64,000 nucleotides of DNA from Frigoribacterium sp. Leaf8 (GTDB lineage Bacteria > Actinomycetota > Actinomycetes > Actinomycetales > Microbacteriaceae), in contig NZ_LMKB01000001.1 in assembly GCF_001421165.1 (NCBI RefSeq), positions 646,009-710,008 on the forward strand, given 5' to 3'. Shown one piece after another: positions 7,438 through 16,231 of the stretch. The translations under genes were made by a program, and so were the position numbers. Within the stretch, counting starts at the first letter, position 1. Each line of letters opens with the position of its first letter. The notes below the pieces were generated by a model. That model was not told the origin of the DNA. It saw nothing but the letters and a program-made list of their open reading frames with translations, and ran no database searches.

Positions 7438-8878
7438 CGCACCCGGTGGTGACGCGACCGAGGTCATCGGTCGCGTAGGAGGCGCGCGCAAGCCGTCCGC
7501 GAAGGCCTCGCGTCCCACGAACATGACGCAGGCGATCTCGCTGCGCCTGCGCGAACCCGCGCGCCTCCGCAACCTCGAACTGCTCATGCTGCTGATCGCC
7601 TGCGGCGTCGCCGCCGGAGCGATGGTGCTGGTCCAGCTCGGTGCGACCGGCGAGGTCGACCCGACCGTGCTGATGGCCGGCTCGATGGTGCTGGGCCTGG
7701 CCCTGATCTTCCACGTCGTCCTGCGGGTCGTCGCCCGCGAGGCCGACCCGTTCGTCATGCCGATCGCCGTCACCCTGAACGGCATCGGCATCGCGATGAT
7801 CTACCGCCTCGACCTGGCCGAGGGGCGTGAGGGCTGGGGCGCGCTGGGCATCAAGCAGATGGTCTGGACCGTCCTCGCGATGGTGATCGCCCTCGCCGTG
7901 CTGCTCGTGATCCGCAACTACCGGGTGCTGTCGCGGTACCGCTACATCGCGATGTTCGTGTCGATCGTGCTGCTGCTGCTGCCCCTCCTGCCGGGCATCG
8001 GCCGCGAGGGGTTGAACGCCCGCGTCTGGATCGACATCGGACCGTTCTCGTTCCAGCCGGGCGAGATCGCCAAGATCACGCTGGCCATCTTCTTCGCCGG
8101 CTACCTCGTCACCGCCCGCGACAACCTCTCGCTCATGGGGCCGAAGATCCTGGGCATGCGGTTCCCCCGGCCGCGCGACCTCGGGCCGATCCTCATCGTC
8201 TGGCTCGTCGCCATGGGCGTCCTGATCTTCCAGCGCGACCTCGGCACCTCGTTGCTCTACTTCGGGTTGTTCCTCGTCATGATCTACGTGGGCACGGGGC
8301 GCGCGAGCTGGATCGTGCTCGGCGTCGGCCTCTTCCTCGGAGGGGCCCTGATCGCCAGCACCTTCCTGGGGTACGTGCAGGGCCGTTTCGCCGCCTGGCT
8401 CAATCCCTTCGCCCAGTCCGAGTACGACGCCGTCGGCGGGTCCTTCCAGCTCGTCCAAGGCCTGTTCGGCCTGGCGAACGGCGGACTGATCGGCACGGGG
8501 CTCGGTCAGGGACGTCCGCAGACCACTCCGCTCGCCGAGAGCGACTACATCTTCGCGTCGCTCGGCGAAGAACTCGGCCTCACCGGGCTCTTCGCCATCT
8601 TGGCGCTCTACCTCCTGCTCGTCTCCCGCGGGTTCCGCATCGGCTTCGTGGGTCAGGACGACTTCGGTCGCATGCTCGGGGTCGGCGTCGCCTTCGTCGT
8701 GGCCCTGCAGGTCTTCGTGGTCATGGGTGGCGTGACGAGGGTGATCCCGCTCACGGGCCTCACCGCTCCCTTCCTCGCCGCGGGCGGCTCGTCGCTCGTG
8801 GCCAACTGGATCATCGTGGCCCTGCTGCTGCGACTCTCCGACTCCGTGCGCAACCAACCGAGGCTGGTGATCGGCTGA
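7421..8878 (+). CDS. rodA: Peptidoglycan glycosyltransferase RodA/FtsW family
   Basis: 485 aa, polytopic with about 10-12 membrane helices after a ~55-residue cytosolic N-terminus. SEDS family marks: KITLAIFFAGYL, GPILIVWLVAMGVLIFQRDLGTSLL with the Asp of the QRDLGT signature, GLIGTGLGQG and the C-terminal FLAAGGSSLVANW. It polymerises lipid II into glycan strands together with the class B PBP encoded next (1-nt overlap), as in the rodA-pbpA pair of other actinobacteria. The start within pstP suggests translational coupling. Confidence 0.93.
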   Translation: MPATPDAPGGDATEVIGRVGGARKPSAKASRPTNMTQAISLRLREPARLRNLELLMLLIACGVAAGAMVLVQLGATGEVDPTVLMAGSMVLGLALIFHVVLRVVAREADPFVMPIAVTLNGIGIAMIYRLDLAEGREGWGALGIKQMVWTVLAMVIALAVLLVIRNYRVLSRYRYIAMFVSIVLLLLPLLPGIGREGLNARVWIDIGPFSFQPGEIAKITLAIFFAGYLVTARDNLSLMGPKILGMRFPRPRDLGPILIVWLVAMGVLIFQRDLGTSLLYFGLFLVMIYVGTGRASWIVLGVGLFLGGALIASTFLGYVQGRFAAWLNPFAQSEYDAVGGSFQLVQGLFGLANGGLIGTGLGQGRPQTTPLAESDYIFASLGEELGLTGLFAILALYLLLVSRGFRIGFVGQDDFGRMLGVGVAFVVALQVFVVMGGVTRVIPLTGLTAPFLAAGGSSLVANWIIVALLLRLSDSVRNQPRLVIG

Positions 8879-10353
8879 TGAACAAAGAACTCCGACGCGT
8901 GAGCTACGTGGTGCTCGCCATGTTCGTCGCGCTCTTCCTCTCGACGACCTACATCACGGCGTTCCAGGCCGACGCGCTGAACGCCGACGCCCGCAACTCG
9001 CGGGCCCTGCTCGCCAGCTACTCGGCGCAGCGCGGCCCCATCCTGGTCGGCGGCCAGGCGATCGCGCAGTCGACCCCCGTCGACGACCAGTACGAGTTCC
9101 AGCGCACCTACTCGCAGCCCGACCTCTACGCACCCGTCGCCGGCTACTACACGCTGGGTCAGGGATCCCGAGGCATCGAGGACGCCATGAACCGGTACCT
9201 CACGGGCAACGCGAACTCGCAGTTCTTCGACCAGGTCAACTCGCTGCTCACGGGTCAGGACCCCGAGGGAGCCACGGTCAACCTCACCCTCGACCCCACC
9301 GTCCAGCAGGCGGCCTACGACGCCCTCGGCTCGAACTCGGGCTCGGTCGTCGCGATGGACCCGAAGACCGGCAAGATCCTCGCGATGGTCTCGAAGCCCA
9401 GCTACGACCCCAACCCGCTCGCCAGCCACGACCGTCAGACCGTCACCGACGCCTACGACTCGCTGATCGCCGACCCCTCGGCTCCGCTGCAGAACCGGGC
9501 GATCCAGGGCGACCTGTACGCACCGGGCTCGACCTTCAAGCTGATCACGACGGCGGCTGCGCTCGAGAGCGGCGACTACACGCCCGACAGCGCCTTCCCC
9601 AACCCGTCGACCCTGACGCTGCCCGGCACCAGCACGAACATCAACAACGCCGAGGGCGGGAGCTGCGGCGGCGGCGAGACGGCCACCATCGCGACGGCCC
9701 TCCGCCTGTCGTGCAACATCCCCATGGCGCAGCTCGGCCAGGCCCTCGGTGCCAAGGCCCTGCAAGAGCAGGCCGAGAAGTTCGGCTTCGGCGACGACTC
9801 CATCGGCGTCCCCCAGGCCGTCACGCCGAGCCAGTTCCCCATCGAGGACTCCAAGGGCCAGGCCATCAACGACGCCACCCTCATGCTGCAGTCCTTCGGG
9901 CAGGGCTCCGACCGCGTGACGCCCCTGCAGATGGCCATGGTCTCGTCCGCCATCGCCAACGGCGGCACCGAGATGAACCCGACCTTGATCGAGAGCGTCC
10001 TGAACCCCGACCTGAGCCCGGTCGAGGATTTCTCGCCCTCGGAGTACGGCAAGCCCATCAGCTCCCAGACTGCGGCCACGATGACCGACATGATGGTGCA
10101 GGACGTCGCGAACGGTGCGGCGAGCAATGCAAGAATTGACGGCGTCGACGTCGCCGGCAAGACAGGAACGGCCGAGAACGGCCCCGGCGAGCCGTACACC
10201 CTCTGGTTCACCGGGTTCGCGCCTGCTGCTGACCCCGAGGTCGCGGTCGCGGTCGTCGTCGAGAACGGCGGCGGACAGGGCCAGTCCGCATTCGGCAACA
10301 GTGTCGCGTCACCGATCGCGAAGAAAGTACTAGAGGCGGTGCTGAACAAATGA
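8878..10353 (+). CDS. pbpA: Class B penicillin-binding protein PbpA (transpeptidase)
   Basis: 491 aa with an N-terminal signal anchor (about residues 9-30). The dimerisation region is followed by the transpeptidase domain with all three motifs: STFK (Ser218 nucleophile, Lys221), SCN (278-280) and KTG (428-430). It crosslinks peptidoglycan made by RodA. It overlaps rodA by 1 nt and pknA by 4 nt (ATGA). Motif spacing and length are normal for the actinobacterial PbpA family. Confidence 0.93.
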   Translation: MNKELRRVSYVVLAMFVALFLSTTYITAFQADALNADARNSRALLASYSAQRGPILVGGQAIAQSTPVDDQYEFQRTYSQPDLYAPVAGYYTLGQGSRGIEDAMNRYLTGNANSQFFDQVNSLLTGQDPEGATVNLTLDPTVQQAAYDALGSNSGSVVAMDPKTGKILAMVSKPSYDPNPLASHDRQTVTDAYDSLIADPSAPLQNRAIQGDLYAPGSTFKLITTAAALESGDYTPDSAFPNPSTLTLPGTSTNINNAEGGSCGGGETATIATALRLSCNIPMAQLGQALGAKALQEQAEKFGFGDDSIGVPQAVTPSQFPIEDSKGQAINDATLMLQSFGQGSDRVTPLQMAMVSSAIANGGTEMNPTLIESVLNPDLSPVEDFSPSEYGKPISSQTAATMTDMMVQDVANGAASNARIDGVDVAGKTGTAENGPGEPYTLWFTGFAPAADPEVAVAVVVENGGGQGQSAFGNSVASPIAKKVLEAVLNK

Positions 10354-12128
10354 GACCATCCGGCGGAGTCACCTTCGGTGGGCGTTACCAGCTGTCGACC
10401 CGAGTCGCCATCGGCGGCATGGGCGAGGTCTGGGAAGCCACCGACCTCGTCATCGGCCGCACGGTCGCCATCAAGATCCTCAAGGACGAGTACCTGGGCG
10501 ATCCCGGATTCCTCGAGCGCTTCCGTGCCGAGGCCCGTCACGCGGCCCTGGTCAACCACGAGGGCATCGCGAACGTCTTCGACTACGGCGAAGAAGAGGG
10601 CAGCGCCTACCTGGTGATGGAGCTCGTCCCCGGCGAGGCCATGTCGACGGTCCTCGAGCGCGACCGCGTCCTGCCGACCGACAAGGTCCTCGACATCGTC
10701 GCGCAGACCGCCTCGGCCCTCCAGGCCGCCCACGCCGCAGGTCTCGTGCACCGCGACATCAAGCCCGGCAACCTGCTCGTCACCCCGGACGGCCGGGTGA
10801 AGATCACCGACTTCGGCATCGCACGCATCGCCGACCAGGTTCCGCTGACGGCCACGGGCCAGGTCATGGGCACCGTGCAGTACCTCTCGCCCGAGCAGGC
10901 GAGCGGCCACCCGGCGTCCCCCAGCACCGACATCTACTCGCTCGGCATCGTCGCCTACGAGGCCCTGGCCGGTCGTCGACCGTTCACGGGCGAGTCCCAG
11001 GTCGCCATCGCGATGGCACAGATCAACGAACAGCCGCCCGACCTCCCGTCGACGGTCTCCGAACCCGTTCGTCGTCTCGTCCTGTCCTGCATCGCCAAGA
11101 AGCCGGGCGAACGGCCGGCGACGGCCTCGGCCCTCGCCCAGGCCGCTCGGGCCCTCCGCCGCGGCGACGTGGCCGCGGCGACCGTCGCCGTCCCGGCGAT
11201 CGGCGCCGTCGCCGCCACGCCCGCCGACACGGCGACCCAGGCCTTCAACGCCCAGGACGCCACGACGCAACTGTTCGATCCGATGGCCACCCGTGCCCAG
11301 AGCGCCGCCGGCGGAGCTGCCGCGGGCTACGTGGCCGGTTCGGCCGATCCCGACGCCCTGCGCGACGGCGACGACGAACCCGACGAGAAGAAGCGCAGTC
11401 CGTGGTTCTGGCCGCTGATCGTCCTCGCCGTCCTGGCCGTCATCGCCCTCGTCGTCGGCATCGTCTTCGCGGTCGGCAACACCGACGATCCCGCACCCGC
11501 GCCGACGACCTCGAGCAGCACGCCGACGCCGACCCGGACGACTCCGACGCCCACCCCGACCCCGACGTCCGTGACGGTGTCCTCGGGCGACTACGTGGGG
11601 CTGACCGAGGCCGCTGCCCGCGCCTCCCTCGAAGAACTCGGCCTGCAGGTCGACTCGGCCGACGCCGGGTCGAGCGCCCCGAGCCCCGACCAGGTCGGCA
11701 CCGTCGCCAGCATCGACCCGACGGGTGCCCTCGAGAAGGGCTCGTCGGTGACGATCTACATCTACCGCGCGGCCCCGACCCCTGCCCAGCCCTCGACGCC
11801 CACCGCCACCCCGGGCCAGATCGAGGCCGGCGACACCGCCACCATCAACTGGCCCGCCTACACGGGGTGCCCGACCGGTTACTCGCTGACGGGCTACTCG
11901 TACACGATCACCGGCGGGACCGACACCTCGGGTCAGTCGGCCGGGGGCCTCGGTGCCAACGCGACGTCCCTCACGGTGACCGCCTCGGCTGCCGGCAACC
12001 TCACGGTCAGCTACGTGGCCAACTGCGGTCAGATCGCGTCCGAGCCGTCGCCGGGAGTCACCATCACGGTGACGGCCCCGGCCACGTCACCGGCGCCGAG
12101 CCCCTCGGAGGGCACCGACCCTCAGTAG
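10350..12128 (+). CDS. pknA: Ser/Thr kinase PknA with PASTA and extra C-terminal domain
   Basis: 592 aa. The kinase domain spans residues 10-270, with Lys42 (VAIKIL), HRD (134-136) and DFG (154-156). One membrane helix lies at about 352-376, then a Thr/Pro linker. One PASTA repeat (about 408-475, DYVGLTEAAARASLEELG) follows, then a further ~115-residue domain rich in Thr/Ser/Gly with two Cys and beta-strand character, which I do not recognise (Ig/FnIII-like fold possible). Mycobacterial PknA lacks PASTA repeats, so the sensing side differs here. It is the last gene of the fhaA operon and is followed by a strong hairpin. Confidence 0.88.
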   Translation: MRPSGGVTFGGRYQLSTRVAIGGMGEVWEATDLVIGRTVAIKILKDEYLGDPGFLERFRAEARHAALVNHEGIANVFDYGEEEGSAYLVMELVPGEAMSTVLERDRVLPTDKVLDIVAQTASALQAAHAAGLVHRDIKPGNLLVTPDGRVKITDFGIARIADQVPLTATGQVMGTVQYLSPEQASGHPASPSTDIYSLGIVAYEALAGRRPFTGESQVAIAMAQINEQPPDLPSTVSEPVRRLVLSCIAKKPGERPATASALAQAARALRRGDVAAATVAVPAIGAVAATPADTATQAFNAQDATTQLFDPMATRAQSAAGGAAAGYVAGSADPDALRDGDDEPDEKKRSPWFWPLIVLAVLAVIALVVGIVFAVGNTDDPAPAPTTSSSTPTPTRTTPTPTPTPTSVTVSSGDYVGLTEAAARASLEELGLQVDSADAGSSAPSPDQVGTVASIDPTGALEKGSSVTIYIYRAAPTPAQPSTPTATPGQIEAGDTATINWPAYTGCPTGYSLTGYSYTITGGTDTSGQSAGGLGANATSLTVTASAAGNLTVSYVANCGQIASEPSPGVTITVTAPATSPAPSPSEGTDPQ

Positions 12129-12136
12129 GTCCGATC

Positions 12137-12168
12137 GTGACCCCGGTCGTGCAGACGACCGGGGTCAC
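12137..12168 (+). terminator. Hairpin terminator after pknA
   Basis: Perfect 14-bp stem (GTGACCCCGGTCGT with its complement) around a GCAG loop, 8 nt after the pknA stop. There is no U-tract, as common in actinobacteria. Confidence 0.8.
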
Positions 12169-12230
12169 GAAGCCCTGACAATCATCCCTTCGGCCTAGGT
12201 CCGTACCCAGTCCGGGGGCTACCGCCCCGG

Positions 12231-12236
12231 TACACT
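12231..12236 (+). promoter_or_regulatory. Likely -10 box of pknB
   Basis: TACACT about 48 nt before the pknB start, in the same GGTACACTG context as the crgA -10. Together with the terminator upstream it suggests pknB has its own promoter, unlike the mycobacterial operon. Confidence 0.4.
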
Positions 12237-12284
12237 GGCTCCGACCGTGTCGCCAGACAGGGGTGGGTCGTTGGGAGAACAGGC

Positions 12285-13991
12285 GTGGCTGAAGGTGTGA
12301 GAGAGAGCATCCATCTCCTCGCCAACCGGTACCAGATCGGTGACCTGATCGGCCGCGGTGGCATGGCCGACGTCCACGTCGGCACCGACGCCCGACTCGG
12401 CCGCAAGATCGCCGTCAAGCTTATGAAGCCCAGCCTCGCGACCGATCCGGCCTTCCGGTCGAGGTTCCGCCAAGAGGCCCAGGCCGCCGCCCGCATGGCC
12501 CACCCGACCATCGTCCGGGTCTTCGACGCCGGCGAAGAGGTCGTCCGCGACCGCCGCGGGCTCGACGTGGTCGTCCCGTTCATCGTCATGGAGTACGTCG
12601 AGGGGCGTCTGCTCAAGGACATCGTCGCCGAAGGCCCACTCGACCCCGACGAGGCCGTGCGGGTCACCTCGGGCGTGCTGACGGCCCTCGAGTACTCGCA
12701 CCGGGCGGGCGTGGTCCACCGCGACATCAAGCCCGGCAACGTCATGTTGACCAACTCGGGCCAGGTCAAGGTGATGGACTTCGGCATCGCCCGCGCCATC
12801 AGCGACTCGGCGGCCACCGTCGCGCAGACGACGGCCATCCTCGGCACCGCGCAGTACTTCAGCCCCGAGCAGGCGCGCGGCGAGACCGTCGACGCCCGCA
12901 CCGACCTCTACTCGACCGGCGTCATGCTCTTCGAGTTGCTCACGGGCAAGCCGCCCTTCACCGGCGACAGTGCCGTCGCGGTCGCCTACCGTCACGTCAG
13001 CGAGCCTCCCGTACCCCCGAGCACGCTCGAGCGGCAGGTCAGTCCGGCGCTCGACGCCGTCGTCCTGCACGCGCTCACCAAAGACCGCTTCGACCGCTTC
13101 CAGAGCGCCGCCGAGTTCCGCGACGACCTCGAAGCCGCGGGCGCCGGTCGTGCTCCGGCCCGCCGGCCGCACGCGGTCGACGCCGGCTCCACGCTCTTCG
13201 GCGTCAACCCGCACGCGAATGCGGGCAGCGAGGCCGCGCTGAAAGAGCTGCAGTCGGACGACACCGGACGGCCCCAACGAACGCAGACCCGGCCGCCCGT
13301 CGCCTGGATCTGGGCGGGCATCGTGCTCGTGGCCGTCGTCATCGTCGCCGTCGTCTTCTGGGTGGTCAACCTGACGCCTCCCACCGTCGACAACGCCCAG
13401 TCGTCCCGCATCCCCGACCTCGTCGGGGTCAGCTTCGAGACCGGATCCGCCCGCCTCGACGACCTGGGCCTGACGGTCGTCCGTGCCGACGCCACCAGCC
13501 CGACGATCGACGCCGGCGACATCGTGTCGACCGATCCGGAGCCCGGCACGTCCGTCCCGAAAGAATTCGCCGTCACGGTGACCGTCTCGTCGGGGCCCCA
13601 ACTCGTCGCCATGCCGTCGGTCACCGGTCAGACCGTCGACGCCGCTTGGCAGGCCATCACCGATGCTGGTCTCGAACGGGGCCAGCAGAGCTCCGACTAC
13701 TCGCCCACCGTTCCCGAGGGGTCCGTCCTCTCGTCCGATCCGGCAGCGGCTGCGCAGGTCGCCCTCGGCTCGGGTGTCGACATCGTGGTGTCCAACGGTC
13801 TCGTGCAGCTTCCTGACGTCACCCGCCAGCCCTCAGAAGAAGCCATCACGACCCTGCGCGACCAGCTCGGTCTGGCGGTCACCCCGCAGGCCGACCCCGG
13901 CTGCACCGGTGAGACGGTGTCGGGCATGAGCGTCCCGCCCGGCGACGTGGCTCAGGGCTCGGCGGTCACCCTGCGCATCTGCACCGGCTGA
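12285..13991 (+). CDS. pknB: Ser/Thr kinase PknB with three PASTA repeats
   Basis: 568 aa from a GTG with GGGAGA upstream. Kinase domain residues 16-285: RGGMADV glycine loop, Lys45, HRD (145-147), DFG (165-167), and TXXT-like activation loop residues AQTTAIL. The membrane helix is at about 340-361. Three extracellular PASTA repeats follow (about 376-438, 441-505, 506-567). PASTA domains bind lipid II or muropeptides and place PknB at growth poles and septa. Known targets in relatives include FhaA, MurJ and CwlM; fhaA and murJ are both in this window. The mycobacterial protein has four PASTA repeats, here three. It converges with pabA. Confidence 0.93.
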   Translation: MAEGVRESIHLLANRYQIGDLIGRGGMADVHVGTDARLGRKIAVKLMKPSLATDPAFRSRFRQEAQAAARMAHPTIVRVFDAGEEVVRDRRGLDVVVPFIVMEYVEGRLLKDIVAEGPLDPDEAVRVTSGVLTALEYSHRAGVVHRDIKPGNVMLTNSGQVKVMDFGIARAISDSAATVAQTTAILGTAQYFSPEQARGETVDARTDLYSTGVMLFELLTGKPPFTGDSAVAVAYRHVSEPPVPPSTLERQVSPALDAVVLHALTKDRFDRFQSAAEFRDDLEAAGAGRAPARRPHAVDAGSTLFGVNPHANAGSEAALKELQSDDTGRPQRTQTRPPVAWIWAGIVLVAVVIVAVVFWVVNLTPPTVDNAQSSRIPDLVGVSFETGSARLDDLGLTVVRADATSPTIDAGDIVSTDPEPGTSVPKEFAVTVTVSSGPQLVAMPSVTGQTVDAAWQAITDAGLERGQQSSDYSPTVPEGSVLSSDPAAAAQVALGSGVDIVVSNGLVQLPDVTRQPSEEAITTLRDQLGLAVTPQADPGCTGETVSGMSVPPGDVAQGSAVTLRICTG

Positions 13992-14108
13992 GCCCTCGCA
14001 GAAGCCACGGAGCGACGCCGAGGTCCGACGAAGCCAGTTCGTCGCTCGGAGCGAGACGCCGAGAGCACGACGCTCGGACTTCGAGGTCCGGACGACGGGC
14101 TCGGACGT
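13992..14108. other. Convergent intergenic region pknB/pabA
   Basis: 117 bp between converging genes, with repeated short words (CGAGGTCCG-ACG, GAGCGA-ACGCCGAG) able to form several hairpins. It probably terminates from both sides; no single clean stem-loop is seen. Confidence 0.4.
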
Positions 14109-14747
14109 TCAGCCCAGGTCGACGAGCGGGTCGAGCCCCCGGGCCGTCACGGCTGCCCCCGGCAAGCCGGCGACCGACAACCAGTTGCCGATCATCTGGT
14201 AACCGCCCTGGGTCAGCACCGACTCGGGGTGGAACTGCACGCCGTAGACCGGCGCGGAACGGTGCTGCAGGCCCATGATGACGCCGCCCGTGGTGCGCGA
14301 GGTCACCTCGAGCGTCTCGGGCACCGTCTCGTCCACCACGGCGAGCGAGTGGTACCGCGTGGCGGTGAACGGCTGCGGGACCCCGTCGTAGAACGCGCTG
14401 TCGTCGTGTTCGACCTTCGACGTCTTGCCGTGCATCAGTTCGTCGGCGTGCGTCACGGTGGCCCCCAGCGCCTCGGCGATGGCCTGGTGCCCGAGGCAGA
14501 CGCCCAGCAGCGGCTTGTCGACCGCCAGGGCGGCGTGCACGACGTCGATGGAGACACCGGCGGCAGCGGGGGTCCCCGGGCCGGGCGACAGCAGCACGGC
14601 GTCGTACTCGGCGATGCGGTCGGCGGTGTCGGCCGCGTCGAACGCGTCGTTGCGGACGACGTCCGTCTCGGCGCCCAACTGCTGGAGGTACCCGTTCAGT
14701 GTGTAGACGAAGCTGTCGTAGTTGTCGAGGACGAGGATGCGCGTCAT
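14109..14747 (-). CDS. Glutamine amidotransferase, TrpG/PabA family
   Basis: 212 aa from the ATG at 14747 (MTRILVLDNYDSFVYTL). Class I amidotransferase triad: Cys in GVCLGHQA, His and Glu in VQFHPES. It supplies ammonia to anthranilate synthase or aminodeoxychorismate synthase. No trpE or pabB is nearby, so tryptophan versus folate use cannot be decided. The same gene sits next to pknB in Mycobacterium (annotated trpG). Its ATG overlaps the stop of the small membrane gene upstream (ATGA), so it is co-transcribed with the sortase. Confidence 0.88.
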   Translation of the reverse strand: MTRILVLDNYDSFVYTLNGYLQQLGAETDVVRNDAFDAADTADRIAEYDAVLLSPGPGTPAAAGVSIDVVHAALAVDKPLLGVCLGHQAIAEALGATVTHADELMHGKTSKVEHDDSAFYDGVPQPFTATRYHSLAVVDETVPETLEVTSRTTGGVIMGLQHRSAPVYGVQFHPESVLTQGGYQMIGNWLSVAGLPGAAVTARGLDPLVDLG

Positions 14748-14905
14748 GGTTGCTCCACGGTGACGTCGGGGGTGGGCAGGAGTTCGTTGACGTAGGGGAA
14801 GACCCACTCGACGAGGGCGAACAGCACGGCGGCGATCAGGACGAGCACGAGCACGAGCCTGACCCACCAGGGTCCGGGCAGGATGCGCCAGAGGGCGGCG
14901 TACAC
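14744..14905 (-). CDS. Small single-pass membrane protein between sortase and amidotransferase
   Basis: 53 aa from a GTG at 14905; a longer in-frame start would lie inside the sortase gene. One membrane helix (VRLVLVLVLIAAVLFALVEW) is followed by a short acidic tail (LLPTPDVTVEQP). It lies 2 nt after the sortase stop and overlaps pabA by 4 nt, so it is translationally coupled on both sides. I do not recognise it. The position suggests a conserved small partner of the sortase, but that is inference. Confidence 0.6.
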   Translation of the reverse strand: MYAALWRILPGPWWVRLVLVLVLIAAVLFALVEWVFPYVNELLPTPDVTVEQP

Positions 14906-14907
14906 GG

Positions 14908-15684
14908 TTAGCCTCCGATTCCGGCAGCGGCGAGCTCGGCGGGTGCGCCGGCCGACAGCGGCTGCCACGAGTCGAACACACCGTAGGCGACGATGCGTTC
15001 TTGGGCGGTGAACATCGGATTGCAGCTCGTCAGGGTGATCAGGCGGTCGCCCGAGGTCGCCGACACGTCGGGAGCGTCGGGCACCTGCTGCAGCACCGAG
15101 ACCTGCGTGGCCTGGACGTACTGCAGGTTGCGGAACGAGTACGTGAACCAGCCGTCCTGGGTCTGGACGTACATCTTGTCGCCCTCTTGCAGGTCGGCGA
15201 TCTCGTTGAACGGCGCCCCGTAGGTGGTCCGGTGGGCGGCGATGCCGAAGTTGCCGACCTGGCCGGGCATCTGCGTCTCGTCGTAGTGGCCGATGCCGAT
15301 CTTGTTGAGTGTTCGCACGGTGCTCGTCCCCCCGGCGATCGGGACCGCGTAGTCGGCGCCGAACCGTGGGACGTAGAAGTTGGCGAACTCCTCGGCCTCG
15401 CCGGGCGCCGCCCCCACGGGTGGCTCACCGTACGAGCCGTCGGGCGACGGCTCGGGGGCTGCAGTCGCCGCCTGGTCGAACTGCTCGCTCAGCCGTGCCG
15501 CCTCGCCCTTGTGGGCGTCGGCGACGACGAGGTCGTTGAACCACTGCTGCCACCCGATGAAGAGCAGCACCAGGACGCCGGCCGTGATGAGCAGTTCTCC
15601 GAGGACGCTGACGAAGGAGGCGCGGGATCGACGGCGACGCTTCGTGCGTCTCGAGAGCTGGGCCTCGCCCCCGTGGTCCGTCAT
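14908..15684 (-). CDS. srtE: Class E sortase
   Basis: 258 aa. A basic N-terminus is followed by one membrane helix (about 25-47) and the sortase domain. Catalytic residues: His in NFGIAAHRTTYG, Cys in LTLTSCNPMF, Arg in AQERIVAYG. The TLTSCNP context is typical of class E enzymes, which in actinobacteria cleave LAXTG rather than LPXTG. A gene remnant at 62062-63165 ends in an LAWTG anchor, consistent with this specificity. It anchors surface proteins to peptidoglycan. First gene of a sortase, small membrane protein, pabA operon; divergent from crgA. Confidence 0.88.
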   Translation of the reverse strand: MTDHGGEAQLSRRTKRRRRSRASFVSVLGELLITAGVLVLLFIGWQQWFNDLVVADAHKGEAARLSEQFDQAATAAPEPSPDGSYGEPPVGAAPGEAEEFANFYVPRFGADYAVPIAGGTSTVRTLNKIGIGHYDETQMPGQVGNFGIAAHRTTYGAPFNEIADLQEGDKMYVQTQDGWFTYSFRNLQYVQATQVSVLQQVPDAPDVSATSGDRLITLTSCNPMFTAQERIVAYGVFDSWQPLSAGAPAELAAAGIGG

Positions 15685-15823
15685 GACTCGATTCTAGGCG
15701 GGCTCCGCTCCCCCGGAGACTGTGGCGGCCACCGGTGGACAACGTGTGGAGAGCATGTGGAGAACGCGGGCGTACCCGGGGACGGACGTGGCGACCCTCC
15801 CAGGACCGAAAAGGGCCTCACGG

Positions 15824-15829
15824 TACACT
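15824..15829 (+). promoter_or_regulatory. -10 box of crgA, likely leaderless
   Basis: TACACT ends 7 nt before the crgA ATG, so transcription should begin at or within 1-2 nt of the start codon. No Shine-Dalgarno is visible. Confidence 0.5.
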
Positions 15830-15836
15830 GTGCGCC

Positions 15837-16070
15837 ATGGCCAAAGACACGAACCGCAGCACGAAGCCCGCCCGCACCGCAGAGGACGCGCCGAACCCCG
15901 TGTGGTTCAAGCCGGTCATGTTCGGCTTCATGCTCGTCGGTCTCGCCTGGATCGTGGTGTTCTACGTCAGCCAGAGCACCCTCCCGGTGGCTTCGCTCGG
16001 CTCGTGGAACATCTTGGTCGGCTTCGGGATCATGTTCATCGGGTTCTTGATGACCACCCGGTGGCGCTAG
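15837..16070 (+). CDS. crgA: Cell division protein CrgA
   Basis: 77 aa with two membrane helices (about 28-48 and 55-74) and the family residues NPVWFKPVMFGFML and GLAWIVVFY. In Streptomyces and Mycobacterium, CrgA binds FtsZ, FtsQ, FtsI and PBPs at the septum. The start at 15837 is the only one giving the family length; an upstream in-frame extension is non-conserved. The leaderless promoter and neighbouring DnaA boxes are notable. Confidence 0.92.
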   Translation: MAKDTNRSTKPARTAEDAPNPVWFKPVMFGFMLVGLAWIVVFYVSQSTLPVASLGSWNILVGFGIMFIGFLMTTRWR

Positions 16071-16121
16071 AACGCACCTTCGAACTTACACGCCTGTAAC
16101 TATCCCCATTGTGGGAAACCC

Positions 16122-16145
16122 TGTGGATAACTTTCCTGTGGATAA
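16122..16145 (-). promoter_or_regulatory. Tandem perfect DnaA boxes
   Basis: Two exact TTATCCACA boxes, read on the minus strand (16122-16130 and 16137-16145), 15 bp apart, between the converging crgA and rhomboid genes about 12 kb from oriC. Confidence 0.65.
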
Positions 16146-16179
16146 CTCGGGCGGGTGAGATCGCGTCGGCCGACGAGAA

Positions 16180-16208
16180 GAGGCGGCTCCCCGATGGGGA
16201 GCCGCCTC
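16180..16208. terminator. Bidirectional hairpin between crgA and rhomboid
   Basis: Perfect 13-bp stem GAGGCGGCTCCCC with its complement, loop GAT. Serves both converging genes. Confidence 0.75.
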
Positions 16209-16231
16209 TCGTCGTTCACCGTCCGGGTGGT

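Noticed and set aside
5668-7791. 707-codon minus-strand frame over fhaB-pstP-rodA
   Set aside because: Antisense shadow crossing three recognisable genes; no family features.
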